DNA from: Chloroflexota bacterium
Lineage (GTDB): Bacteria > Chloroflexota > Anaerolineae > Caldilineales > Caldilineaceae
NCBI GenBank assembly: GCA_016861025.1
Contig: BOKO01000003.1
Coordinates: forward strand, 464,219-528,218
Reading direction: 5' to 3'
Length of the DNA: 64,000 nt
Part shown: positions 21,834-35,674 of the stretch, one piece after another
Layout: every line of letters starts with the position of its first letter
Numbering within the stretch: position 1 is the first letter of the stretch
Made by a program: the position numbers and the translations under genes
The notes under the pieces: model-generated
What the model was told of the DNA's origin: nothing
Database searches by the model: none
What the model saw: only the letters and a program-made list of their open reading frames with translations

Positions 21834-23051
21834 GTGCAATCAACGCCTTCACAATCCACCCTTTCCTTTCGCCGTCTCATCGGCACGAGCATGGCGGCGA
21901 AGCTACTCGTCGACATTGGCGCGCAGATTTTCAACCCCTTCCTGCCGGTGATTGCCGCCGGGCTGGGTATGAGCGTCGTCGAACTGGGGCGGCTGGTGGG
22001 GCTGCGCAGCGCGATGGGCATCTTTGCGCCGGTGAGCGGCGCGCTCTCCGACCGTCATGGCTACCGCGTGGTCATTCGCGGCGCACTGTTGCTGAGCGCG
22101 GCGGGCTTTTTCCTGCTCGGCGTGAGCACGTCCGCGTGGATGGTCGTCCTTGCCATGATCCTGTCGGGGCTGGGGATCAGCGCGTTTGTCCCGAACTTGC
22201 AGGCGTTCATCAGCAGCCGCCTGGCGTACAACCTGCGCGCACGTGGTCTGGGCATGATCGAGTATTCGTGGGCGCTCACGGGCATCTTTGGGCTGTCGGC
22301 GGTCGGCTTTCTGATGGCGGCGACAGGTTGGCGTACGCCGTTCTTCGTGCTTGCCGCCGGCATGGTCATCATGAGCTTCGTCTTCGGCGCCATGCCCGGC
22401 ATCCAGCGCTCGCGCCCGGCGCCGCCAGAGCCGGGCGCCGCACGCCCATCCTGGCGCGCACGCGTGGCTGCGGTCGTGGTCGTGGACAGCAACCGCCGCT
22501 CGACCTACGCCACGATCCTGGCGGGCGCGCTCAGCTACTTCGCCGCTATGCAGGTGATGATCGCGCACGGCGCGTGGCTGGCGGAACAATACGGGCTGGA
22601 GGCAGCGGCGCTGGGTGCGGTGGCGTTCGTGCTCGGCTGGTTCGACCTGACGGCGAGCGTCTCGGTCAGCCTCTTCACCGACCGCATCGGCAAGAAGCGC
22701 AGTGTGCTGATCGGCATCATCGGTTCGCTGTTTGGCTATTTGCTGATGCCAGCGCTCAACGTTGGCGTGGTGGCGGCGGTGCTGATCATCGGTGTGGCGC
22801 GCGGCTTTTTCGAGTTCAACATCGTCAGCCACTTCCCGCTACTGAGCGAGCAGGCGCCGGCGCAGCGCGGGCAGGTGATGACGCTCGGCGCGGCGGTGTC
22901 GCTGGTCGGCGCGACGGTGGCGGGTTTTACGGGGCCGTGGCTGCTGGTCAATTACGGCGTGGCGGCGCTGGCGTGGTCGTCGGCGGGGATCGTCACGGTT
23001 TCGTTGCTGACGGTCTACTTCCTGGTGCAGGAACGCCCAGAAACGCATTGA
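21834..23051 (+). CDS. Major facilitator superfamily transporter
   Basis: A 405-residue inner-membrane carrier with about 12 hydrophobic segments. The motif GALSDRHGYRVVIRGALLL after TM2 is the MFS cytoplasmic loop motif, and a second copy LFTDRIGKKRSVLIG occurs in the C-terminal half. Translation starts at GTG. The substrate is unknown. Its 3' end overlaps the convergent metalloenzyme gene by 59 bp, so the two mRNAs are complementary at their ends. Confidence 0.88.
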   Translation: MQSTPSQSTLSFRRLIGTSMAAKLLVDIGAQIFNPFLPVIAAGLGMSVVELGRLVGLRSAMGIFAPVSGALSDRHGYRVVIRGALLLSAAGFFLLGVSTSAWMVVLAMILSGLGISAFVPNLQAFISSRLAYNLRARGLGMIEYSWALTGIFGLSAVGFLMAATGWRTPFFVLAAGMVIMSFVFGAMPGIQRSRPAPPEPGAARPSWRARVAAVVVVDSNRRSTYATILAGALSYFAAMQVMIAHGAWLAEQYGLEAAALGAVAFVLGWFDLTASVSVSLFTDRIGKKRSVLIGIIGSLFGYLLMPALNVGVVAAVLIIGVARGFFEFNIVSHFPLLSEQAPAQRGQVMTLGAAVSLVGATVAGFTGPWLLVNYGVAALAWSSAGIVTVSLLTVYFLVQERPETH

Positions 23052-23967
23052 TCACGGGCACAAAGTCGGTCAGATCAGCGATCTGCGCGGCGTAGCGCTG
23101 GCGTTCGGCGCCGAGCAGCAGCGTCAACGCCGGGTTGGTGGTGTGCTTGCCGTGGCGACAATCCTCGACGTTGCCGTGATCGCTGGCGACGATGATCAGC
23201 GTCTGCGTCAGGTCGGCGGCGGCGAGCAGCCCGGCGAGAAAGCCATCGAAGCGCGTTAGAAATGCCACCGCACCGTCACGATTGCGCGCATGGCCAAGCA
23301 CGTCGGTCATCCACACCTCGAAGAAGATGAAATCGTGCGGCTGACTGAGCTGCCACAGCACGCGCCCTGCCTCCTGAGGCGTGTAGACCGGCGCGTCGGC
23401 ATAGCCAAGCTCACCGCGCCAGCCCTCGCCCGTGAAATCCGCCGAAAGCGCACGCCCGGCGCACAGGTCGGTGTAGGTCAACAGGTCCTGCCCGGCAAGG
23501 GTGGCGGCGTAGGGCACGGCGCTGAGCAGCCGCTTGCCGCGCTGCACGGCGTCGAAGTATCCCTGCGGATAGGCGTTGCAGAACCAGGCGCTGCGTCCCG
23601 CCGCTTTGAGATAGTGAAAGATGCTGCCCTCATCGAGGATGCTGCGCACGCGCGCGTCAGGGCGCGGACCGTAATGCTCGCCAAGCCGTTGCGCAGCGTT
23701 GACGCCGGTGAGGATGGCCGCCTGCCCTGTCGCGCTCTGCGGTCGCCCCGCAACACCGAGATTGGCGTCGGTGGGAATCAACTCAGCGTCGGTGGTGGAG
23801 AGGCGTCCGGTCGCGGCGACGGGGCGGCATCCTGCCAGCAGCGTCGCCAGCATCGGGTAGGCGTCCGCCGCCAGTGGATTGACCGCCGGGTCGTCGTCGC
23901 CCAGCCCAACGCCATCCAGGAACAGAAACAGCACGCGGCGCCGCTCTGTCATCTTCTGTCTTCGCAT
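22993..23967 (-). CDS. Phosphoglycerate-mutase-like metalloenzyme (alkaline phosphatase superfamily)
   Basis: A 324-residue cytoplasmic protein. RVLFLFLDGVGLGDDD carries the first metal-binding Asp, ATGQAAILTG the nucleophile region, and VASDHGNVEDCRHGKHTTNPA the Asp/His ligands and second His, as in the metalloenzyme domain of cofactor-independent phosphoglycerate mutase. It is much shorter than true GpmI (about 510 residues) and lacks its inserted transferase domain, so a different phosphatase or mutase role is likely. The ATG at 23967 or an in-frame ATG at 23952 can serve as start. Confidence 0.8.
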   Translation of the reverse strand: MRRQKMTERRRVLFLFLDGVGLGDDDPAVNPLAADAYPMLATLLAGCRPVAATGRLSTTDAELIPTDANLGVAGRPQSATGQAAILTGVNAAQRLGEHYGPRPDARVRSILDEGSIFHYLKAAGRSAWFCNAYPQGYFDAVQRGKRLLSAVPYAATLAGQDLLTYTDLCAGRALSADFTGEGWRGELGYADAPVYTPQEAGRVLWQLSQPHDFIFFEVWMTDVLGHARNRDGAVAFLTRFDGFLAGLLAAADLTQTLIIVASDHGNVEDCRHGKHTTNPALTLLLGAERQRYAAQIADLTDFVPVINAFLGVPAPGSRPSATKP

Positions 23968-24135
23968 TTCCGCTGTGATTGGCGACCGCTACAGGCGCCG
24001 TCGGGGGCGATAAGTTGACCTGTCATTAGTTTTTCACCTCGATGCTCATTTCTGTGCAGCAAAGAATTGTACTACACCCGTACGGTTAACCAAGATGAAT
24101 TTTTCGTCGATCCTGCCTTAGCCATCTGGTTTATC

Positions 24136-24195
24136 CGCGCCAAACCTTCCCCTTGCAAAATTGGCGCGCAAATTGCTCTTTTCTTTGATTATAAT
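24136..24195 (+). promoter_or_regulatory. Promoter and candidate metal-regulator site of the siderophore operon
   Basis: In the 314-bp gap 23968-24281 a TATAAT (24190-24195) lies about 90 bp before the first operon gene; no clear -35 is visible. Just upstream, ATTGGCGCGCAAAT (24160-24173) is a 12/14 palindrome, and a second CGCGCCAA unit occurs at 24137-24144. These could bind an iron-responsive repressor; this is inference from position. Confidence 0.4.
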
Positions 24196-24281
24196 GCGGT
24201 TCGTTGCATGCAAGCTGGCGTACAACAAGGTGATTGGCATCAAAAACAACTGAACTGCAATGCAGACGCAAAGGAAACATA

Positions 24282-25136
24282 ATGAGTCGGTTATATACAG
24301 AAAACCTGAGCCTGGCGTATGACAACCACGCCATCATCACTGAATTGCACCTCGCCATCCCAACCGGCAAAATCACCGCCCTGGTTGGGCCGAATGGCTG
24401 TGGCAAGTCAACGTTGCTGCGCGGGCTGGCGCGGCTCCTGTCACCCAGGCGCGGTCATGTCTACCTGGATGGCAAAGCAATCCACACTATGTCCTCCAAG
24501 ACGCTGGCAAGACAGCTTGGCATCCTGCCGCAAAGCCCGAATGCTCCCGAAGGATTGACGGTGCGCGAGTTGGTGGCTCAGGGTCGCTATCCGCATCAAC
24601 ATTGGTTTCAGCAATGGTCAGCCACAGATGAAGCGATCACGGCGGCGGCGATGACCACGACCAACATTTTGGACTTTGCCGACCGCCCATTGGATACCCT
24701 CTCCGGCGGCCAACGCCAACGCGCCTGGATCGCGATGGCGCTGGCGCAAGAGACCGACATCTTGTTGCTCGATGAGCCAACAACTTATCTTGATCTCGCC
24801 TATCAGATCGAAGTGCTCGATCTCTTGCGCGAGTTGAATGAGGCGGGACGCACAATTGTCATGGTGCTGCACGACCTGAACCAGGCATGTCGTTATGCCC
24901 ATCACCTGGTCGCCATGCGCGATGGAAAAATCTGGGGGCAGGGCGCGCCAGCCAGCATCATGACAGAGCGTATGGTCGCCGAGGTCTTCCGATTGAACGC
25001 ACGCATCATCGCCGATCCTGTCAGCGGCGCGCCGCTGTGCATTCCGCTGGGCGGACCGCGCGTAGGGCGACCGTCGCCAGGCAATATGCTATCACTTGCA
25101 CCGAGCGTTGCGGCTGCGGCGCCTATACCAGCTTAA
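24282..25136 (+). CDS. Ferric-siderophore ABC transporter ATP-binding protein (FecE/FepC-like)
   Basis: Cytoplasmic ATPase, 284 aa. Walker A GPNGCGKST, signature LSGGQRQRAW, Walker B ILLLDEPTTYLDL and the switch His in VLHDLNQ are all intact. The ATG at 24282 follows AAAGGAAA; an in-frame ATG 48 bases upstream lacks a site. It is the first gene of a five-gene iron uptake operon ending at 29412. A 30-residue tail after the ATPase core has no recognised role. Confidence 0.94.
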   Translation: MSRLYTENLSLAYDNHAIITELHLAIPTGKITALVGPNGCGKSTLLRGLARLLSPRRGHVYLDGKAIHTMSSKTLARQLGILPQSPNAPEGLTVRELVAQGRYPHQHWFQQWSATDEAITAAAMTTTNILDFADRPLDTLSGGQRQRAWIAMALAQETDILLLDEPTTYLDLAYQIEVLDLLRELNEAGRTIVMVLHDLNQACRYAHHLVAMRDGKIWGQGAPASIMTERMVAEVFRLNARIIADPVSGAPLCIPLGGPRVGRPSPGNMLSLAPSVAAAAPIPA

Positions 25137-25169
25137 AACAACATTCCTCAAACAAGGAGTTCTCACCAA

Positions 25170-26192
25170 ATGCGCTTTTTCACCGCTTTTCTGGCATCCA
25201 GTCTGTTTGCCGCCGCTATTATGATCGGCGCATGCGTTGCGCCGGTCAGTACACCGGTGAGCACGCCAGTTGCCACGATCACGGAAACATCCGCCGAGAC
25301 TGCGTCTGATGCCTTTCCGGTTACTATCGAACACAAATACGGCGCCACAACGATTTCATCGCCGCCCACGCGCATCGTGACGGTGGGTCTCACCGACCAC
25401 GACGCGCTGCTGGCGCTCGACATCGTACCGGTCGGCACTTCGGAATGGTTTGGCGACTACCCTGGCTCGGTATGGCCGTGGGCGCAACACAAGCTCAATG
25501 GCGCCGTGCCGGAAGCGGTTGGCGGCGACGCCATCAACTTCGAGAAGATTGCTGCGCTTCAACCCGATCTGATTTTGGCGCTCTTTTCTGGCATTACGCA
25601 AGAAGAATACGATCTCCTGACGCAGATTGCACCGACTGTTGCACCGCCAGCAGGTTACGTCGACTATGGGATTCCCTGGCAGGAGCTGACCATCACGGTG
25701 GGCAAAGCTGTCGGCAAGCAGTCAGAGGCCGAGAAATTGGTTGCCGAAGTGGAGGCGAAGTTTGCCCAGGTGCGCGCCGAGCATCCTGAGTTCGCGGGCG
25801 CCACCGCTGTCGTCGCCACGCCATACCAGGGCATCTGGGTTTATGGTCCACAGGATGTGCGCGGACGCTTTCTAACACTGCTCGGCTTTGCCCTACCAAA
25901 AGGGTTGGAGGAGATCACCGGCGCCGAGTTTGGCGGCAATCTCAGCATGGAGCGTGCTGATCTGCTTGACGTGGATGTGATTATCTGGCTCGACGCAGAA
26001 GATGCTGAAGGGGCGTTGGGCGGCCCGGTTTACCAAAATCTGCCCGTGCATACTGAAGGTCGCGAGGTCTTCCTCGACAGCTACAATGATCCGGTCGGTG
26101 GCGCCACCTCCTTTGTGAGTGTGCTGAGCCTCCCCTTCCTGCTCGATGAGCTGGTTCCACAATTGGCAACTGCAATGAAAGGCGATCAGTGA
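25170..26192 (+). CDS. Iron-siderophore binding lipoprotein (FecB/FepB-like)
   Basis: Extracytoplasmic receptor, 340 aa. The signal peptide MRFFTAFLASSLFAAAIMIG ends in a lipobox (IGAC) and is followed by a Thr/Val/Pro-rich linker. The class-III binding fold starts around VTIEHKYGATTISSPPTRIV; LQPDLILALFSGITQEEYDLL and the long central helix (residues about 175-205) are typical. It overlaps the start of the next gene by 4 bp (GTGA), so the binding protein and the Fe-S protein are translationally coupled. Confidence 0.92.
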   Translation: MRFFTAFLASSLFAAAIMIGACVAPVSTPVSTPVATITETSAETASDAFPVTIEHKYGATTISSPPTRIVTVGLTDHDALLALDIVPVGTSEWFGDYPGSVWPWAQHKLNGAVPEAVGGDAINFEKIAALQPDLILALFSGITQEEYDLLTQIAPTVAPPAGYVDYGIPWQELTITVGKAVGKQSEAEKLVAEVEAKFAQVRAEHPEFAGATAVVATPYQGIWVYGPQDVRGRFLTLLGFALPKGLEEITGAEFGGNLSMERADLLDVDVIIWLDAEDAEGALGGPVYQNLPVHTEGREVFLDSYNDPVGGATSFVSVLSLPFLLDELVPQLATAMKGDQ

Positions 26193-27223
26193 CCACACGA
26201 ACTGTTTCGGCTCCCGATTATTGCAACGTTGCAGCCCAGGAACTCGGTCTCGATCCGGCGGGACATGCGGATAGCTTCGACGACCTCCTGTTGTTGGAGA
26301 CGCCGCTCCCCTGGAAGGGTGACATGTATCAGCGGGCGGGAACATTGCCGCAACGCGCCATCGACTTGCTGACGTTGTGGCGGCGACGTTATGAGGCCGG
26401 TTCGCCCTATAACCATCGCCTGCTGATGATTGCACCAGACCCAGCGTACTCGCGTCCAGGCTTTCGTCGGGTGATCTTTTTCACGCGGCCATCCGGTGCG
26501 TTTGCAACCTTCGTCAGAAACGAATATCTGGCGCCAGAGGAAATGGTCGGAGAGTTGATCTGGACGCTGTATGAAGCGCCTCATCGGCTTTCAGCCTTTG
26601 ATCGATATTGCGCTTCGGATGAGGCGCCGACGGATCGTCCTGTACGCGATATTCTCGTTTGTACGCACGGCGTCATCGATGCAGCCTGCGCGAAATTTGG
26701 CTATCCGCTTTATCGTTATCTGCGCGATGACTTTGCAGGGGAGTCGCTGCATATCTGGCGAGTCAGTCACTTTGGCGGCCACGTTTTTGCACCGACGTTG
26801 ATCGATTTGCCAACCGGCCATTACTGGGCTTACGTGAACGAGAAACAGGCTGCACAGATCGTGCAGCGCAATGGCGATGTTGCGTCCCTCCACGGTCATT
26901 ATCGCGGCTGGGCCGGGCTGGAGGATGGCTTTGCCCAGGCCGCTGAACGCGAAATCTGGCAGCGCGAGGGGTGGCGATGGTTTGACTATCTCCGTAACGG
27001 CGCAACGACAACCCAACCTGGAGATATGCGCGACGAGGCGCAGGTGTGCATTGAGTTCACGGACACCGACGGGGCAATGGGCGTCTACACGGCGCACGTG
27101 CAGATAAGCCGCACGATCAACACTCGTCATTCTACGGCCAGCGACAATTGCTATGCCTATCCACAATATCGGGTGGTCGCTCTATCTCGCTCTTCGTCGG
27201 AGATGGCGACAGTCGCCTTCTGA
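26189..27223 (+). CDS. Sucrase/ferredoxin-like family protein (thioredoxin-like [2Fe-2S], HxGGH motif)
   Basis: A 344-residue cytoplasmic protein of PF06999. The Fe-S signature CTHGVIDAACAKFG gives Cys158 and Cys167, and HFGGH gives His194 and His198, the bis-histidinyl pattern known from yeast Apd1 and Aim32. FAPTLIDLPTGHYWAYV completes the core. A second conserved block lies near the C-terminus (GMRDEAQ-like region, residues 275-335). The GTG start overlaps the binding-protein stop and the permease genes follow, so it belongs to the siderophore operon. I infer a redox role in releasing iron from the imported ferric siderophore. Confidence 0.85.
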   Translation: MTTRTVSAPDYCNVAAQELGLDPAGHADSFDDLLLLETPLPWKGDMYQRAGTLPQRAIDLLTLWRRRYEAGSPYNHRLLMIAPDPAYSRPGFRRVIFFTRPSGAFATFVRNEYLAPEEMVGELIWTLYEAPHRLSAFDRYCASDEAPTDRPVRDILVCTHGVIDAACAKFGYPLYRYLRDDFAGESLHIWRVSHFGGHVFAPTLIDLPTGHYWAYVNEKQAAQIVQRNGDVASLHGHYRGWAGLEDGFAQAAEREIWQREGWRWFDYLRNGATTTQPGDMRDEAQVCIEFTDTDGAMGVYTAHVQISRTINTRHSTASDNCYAYPQYRVVALSRSSSEMATVAF

Positions 27224-27301
27224 GCGACAGGGCGAACATGCGCTCTTGATCCGCGCATGTTCGCCCTGAAACCCCTAAAAGACGATAGAAGAGGAATTTG
27301 T

Positions 27302-28345
27302 ATGGCGGCAACAACTGCATCGGAGCCTAATCATCTCTTGCGCCTGCCCCGTTCACGCGCCGCCCTGCTGTTTGGGTTGCTCGTCGGTGCGGGCGTGCTG
27401 CTCCTCGCCATGATGAGCAGCATCGCACTGGGCGCGGCGGATATTGCCCCCGGCGATGTGTGGGCGTCGCTTTTTCACTTTGACCCTGCCTCCACCGATC
27501 ACCTGGTTATTCGCACGCTGCGTATTCCTCGCGCAACCGTCGCTGCATTGGTGGGGGCGTCGCTGGCGGTGGCCGGCGCCATCATGCAGGCGCTAACGCG
27601 CAACCCGCTGAGCGATCCTGGCATTCTCGGCATCAACACCGGCGCCGCGCTGGGGGTGGTGGCCGGCATCTATTATCTCAACATCGGATCACTTTCAATG
27701 TATGCGCTCTTTGCATTCGCCGGCGCCACCGTGACCGCAGTCGCCGTCTACATGCTTGGTTCGTTGGGTTATGGTGGGCCGACGCCGCTCAAGTTGACCA
27801 TTGCCGGTGCAGCGTTGACCGCGCTGCTCAGCTCCTTCACTACAGGCATCCTCATTCTGAATCAGCGTACACTGGAAGAAGTGAGATTCTGGCTGGCTGG
27901 CTCCGTAGCTGGGCGCGATCTGGCGCTGTTGCTTCAAGTGACGCCTTATTTACTTGGCGGCCTGTTGCTGGCGCTGGCTTTGGGGCGTCAACTCACCACA
28001 ATTGCTTTGGGAGAGGATGTCGCCAGAGGGCTGGGGCAGCACACAGGCTGGGTCAAAGGGTTGGCGGCATTGGCTGTTGTACTGTTGGCTGGCGGCTCAG
28101 TTGCGATTGCCGGCCCGATTGCCTTTGTTGGGTTGGTCATTCCGCACATGGCGCGTTTTGTAGTGGGCGTTGATTATCGTTGGATTCTGCCCTACGCCAT
28201 GTTGTTGGGCGCAGTTTTTCTTGTCTTGTCCGACGTGGCAGCCAGGGTGCTCGTGCGTCCGATGGAGTTGCCGCTCGGCGTCATGACAGCGTTGATCGGT
28301 GGGCCGTTTTTCATCTATTTGGTGCGTTGGCGGGTGAGGAAGTAA
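27302..28345 (+). CDS. FecCD-family iron-siderophore ABC permease, first
   Basis: Inner-membrane permease, 347 aa, with about ten hydrophobic segments. Family segments are visible: RTLRIPRATVAALVGASLAV, GAIMQALTRNPLSDPGILGI and FVGLVIPHMARFVVG. The ATG at 27302 follows AGAGGAA; the frame is open upstream but without a site. Its stop shares one base with the start of the next permease (TAATG), so the two are coupled and should form a heterodimer. Confidence 0.94.
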   Translation: MAATTASEPNHLLRLPRSRAALLFGLLVGAGVLLLAMMSSIALGAADIAPGDVWASLFHFDPASTDHLVIRTLRIPRATVAALVGASLAVAGAIMQALTRNPLSDPGILGINTGAALGVVAGIYYLNIGSLSMYALFAFAGATVTAVAVYMLGSLGYGGPTPLKLTIAGAALTALLSSFTTGILILNQRTLEEVRFWLAGSVAGRDLALLLQVTPYLLGGLLLALALGRQLTTIALGEDVARGLGQHTGWVKGLAALAVVLLAGGSVAIAGPIAFVGLVIPHMARFVVGVDYRWILPYAMLLGAVFLVLSDVAARVLVRPMELPLGVMTALIGGPFFIYLVRWRVRK

Positions 28346-29412
28346 TGAAGCCGTCGAGTTGGGTTGTAGTGCGCGCGCCGTGGTTGGCGGTTTCCTTGCG
28401 AATCGATCGCCGCGTGCCGCCGGTTTTGTTGTTGGCGACGCTGGCGACACTGATAGCGATGATCGTCAACGTTGGCGTCGGCGAATATCCGATTGCGCCG
28501 CTGGATGTGATCAAGAGCGTGTTGCATCTACCTTCAGCCGGCGCCGAGCACAGCTTCATTGTCAACACACTGCGGCTGCCACGCATGTTGGTGGCGGCGC
28601 TTGTCGGGTTGGCTTTGGGCATTTCTGGGGCAATCATGCAAGGGCTGACGCGCAATCCGTTGGCAGACCCGGACATTCTCGGCATCAGTCCGGGCGCGGG
28701 CCTGGCCGCCGTGACATTGATCGTCGTCGTGCAGAGTGTTTCTAGCGATCTGGTCTCATTGGGGGCGTTTGCTGGCGCGCTGCTCGCTGCGCTGTTGATC
28801 TATCTGCTGGCATGGCGCAGCGGCGATTCGCCGCTGCGTTTGATTCTGGTCGGCGTCGGGTTGGGTGCGATTGCCGGCGCGCTCACCACACTTATGCTCA
28901 CTTTTGGCAACCTTTACGACGTTCAGCGCGCATTGAGCTGGCTGACCGGCAGCATCTACGGGCGATCATGGAAGGAATTCTGGGCGTTGCTTCCCTGGGT
29001 GCTTCTGTTTACACCACCAGCTCTTCTCCTGGCGCGCGATCTGAATGCCCTGCACCTCGGTGAAGAGATCGCGCAAGGGCTTGGGGTGCGTGTGACGCTA
29101 CGTCGAGGGATGTTGATGTTGATCGCAGTGGCGCTTGCGGGCGCAACGGTGGCAGCGGCGGGCACGATCGGCTTCGTCGGCTTGATGGCGCCCCACATCG
29201 GGCGACGGCTGGTCGGCGCCGATCATATTGGTTTACTACCCACGGCGGGGCTGGTGGGCGCCTTCACAGTAGTGGCGGCTGACCTGGTCGGGCGCACGCT
29301 CTTTGCGCCAATCGAACTGCCGGTCGGTCTGGTGACTGCGGCAATTGGGGCGCCATTCTTCCTGTTTTTGCTCTGGCGCCAGCGCAGTGCATCGCTGCTG
29401 CGAGGGAGTTAA
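28345..29412 (+). CDS. FecCD-family iron-siderophore ABC permease, second
   Basis: Partner permease, 355 aa. It repeats the family landmarks NTLRLPRMLVAALVGLALGI, GAIMQGLTRNPLADPDILGI and GFVGLMAPHIGRRLVG. The N-terminus has a 30-residue cytoplasmic stretch before TM1. Start by TAATG overlap with the preceding gene. It is the last gene of the operon; 208 bp then separate it from pncB. Confidence 0.94.
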   Translation: MKPSSWVVVRAPWLAVSLRIDRRVPPVLLLATLATLIAMIVNVGVGEYPIAPLDVIKSVLHLPSAGAEHSFIVNTLRLPRMLVAALVGLALGISGAIMQGLTRNPLADPDILGISPGAGLAAVTLIVVVQSVSSDLVSLGAFAGALLAALLIYLLAWRSGDSPLRLILVGVGLGAIAGALTTLMLTFGNLYDVQRALSWLTGSIYGRSWKEFWALLPWVLLFTPPALLLARDLNALHLGEEIAQGLGVRVTLRRGMLMLIAVALAGATVAAAGTIGFVGLMAPHIGRRLVGADHIGLLPTAGLVGAFTVVAADLVGRTLFAPIELPVGLVTAAIGAPFFLFLLWRQRSASLLRGS

Positions 29413-29620
29413 TTGGAGCGCATATGGCGCCCCCGATTGCCAGTAGACGCCGCTCGCAGCGGCGTGTCCTTCGTCGCAACAGCATCCATTCGTTAACCAG
29501 AACCGTGCGGCTCTCAGCTGCACCTACGACACATCGTCGATTCCTGTTCCGGTGCGCCGCCATTATACAATACGGTCATCTACCTGCGGTTATCAGCCAA
29601 TCGTCGGAAAGGCAGCAATC

Positions 29621-31186
<1,566 letters not shown>

Positions 31187-31233
31187 AGAAGCTAACTTTC
31201 TTTAAAGTATCACCTGGCAGGTGGAGAGCCGTC

Positions 31234-32880
<1,647 letters not shown>

Positions 32881-32883
32881 TTG

Positions 32884-32892
32884 TGCTATAAT
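32884..32892 (+). promoter_or_regulatory. Extended -10 promoter of the DUF411 gene
   Basis: TGCTATAAT, an extended -10 element, starts just after the hutH stop and lies 48 bp before the DUF411 start. A -35 is not evident, as allowed for extended -10 promoters. Together with a GGAGGGG ribosome site it shows the DUF411 gene has its own intact expression signals. Confidence 0.55.
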
Positions 32893-32939
32893 TCCCTTCT
32901 CGTGAACCGCGTCAGTCAATACCGAACCGAGGAGGGGCA

Positions 32940-33422
32940 ATGCGCTGGTTTCTATCACTCATCTTGTTGGCGCTGTTTGCGGTGGCGGCAGCGTGCAGCA
33001 GCCAACCTGCGACGCCGCGCCAGACAACGGCGCCCGCAGCCAACGCACAAACTATTGTCGTTCACAAAACGCCTACCTGAGGCTGCTGCGGCGACTGGAT
33101 CGCGCACCTGCAAGAAGCCGGGTTTGCGGTTGAGGCGATCGACCACCTCGACCTGACGCCCATCAAGCGCCAGCATCAGGTGCCGGGAAGACTCCAGTCC
33201 TGCCACACGGCCATCGTGGATGGCTACATTATCGAAGGACACGTGCCCGCCACGGACATCCGTCGCCTGTTGGCGGAACACCCATCGATCACCGGGTTGG
33301 CTGTGCCGGGGATGCCGGTAGGCTCGCCAGGCATGGAAATCGAAGGCGCCCCAACGCAGCCCTACGATGTGATCGCTTTCACAATCGGCGGCGACGACAA
33401 AATCTTTGCCAGCTATCGCTGA
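32940..33422 (+). CDS. DUF411 (CopG-like) lipoprotein with in-frame UGA at a motif cysteine: selenoprotein candidate
   Basis: Reading through one TGA gives a 160-residue protein. Residues 1-19 are a lipoprotein-like signal (MRWFLSLILLALFAVAAAC). The DUF411 domain begins TIVVHKTPT, then TGA at 33078-33080 (residue 47), then GCCGDWIAHL. In relatives this position is the first Cys of Cys-Gly-Cys-Cys, a redox/copper site. Everything downstream is intact and in frame: SCHTAIVDGY, EGHVPATDI, GLAVPGMPVGSPGME, ending at TGA 33422. The ATG at 32940 has a GGAGGGG site and its own promoter. Either UGA is decoded as selenocysteine or a single nonsense change has inactivated the gene. The lack of other lesions and the exact replacement of a redox Cys favour recoding. 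No sel genes are in the window. Confidence 0.72.
33098..33140 (+). promoter_or_regulatory. Possible bacterial SECIS-like hairpin downstream of the in-frame UGA
   Basis: GATCGC (33098-33103) pairs with GCGATC (33135-33140). Above a small internal loop, 33105-33112 (CACCTGCA) pairs with 33125-33132 (TGCGGTTG) with one mismatch and one wobble. The 12-nt apical loop starts AG, and 32 nt separate it from the UGA. As I recall the published bacterial SECIS model, a G in the first two loop bases and this spacing are allowed. GC-rich coding DNA folds easily, so this is suggestive only. Confidence 0.35.
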
Positions 33423-33602
33423 CGCCAAGTTGACCCTGCGCCTGCTTTTGCATACAATCCACTGAAAACGTATAGATATGGATTCCGACAAAAGCAACAC
33501 AACAAAACATTCGTAATTGACAGCCACGCTGACACGGCGGATTTCTCCTTTGCCGGTTCGGTGTGGCTTTTTTCCACCTTTTGAGATGGTTTGGAGGCTT
33601 AC

Positions 33603-35666
<2,064 letters not shown>

Positions 35667-35674
35667 ACGTTTCT

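Noticed and set aside
33081..33422. Separate downstream gene starting inside the DUF411 region
   Set aside because: No ribosome site or start codon suits it, and it would lack the first strand and the signal peptide; one gene with an internal TGA explains the region better.
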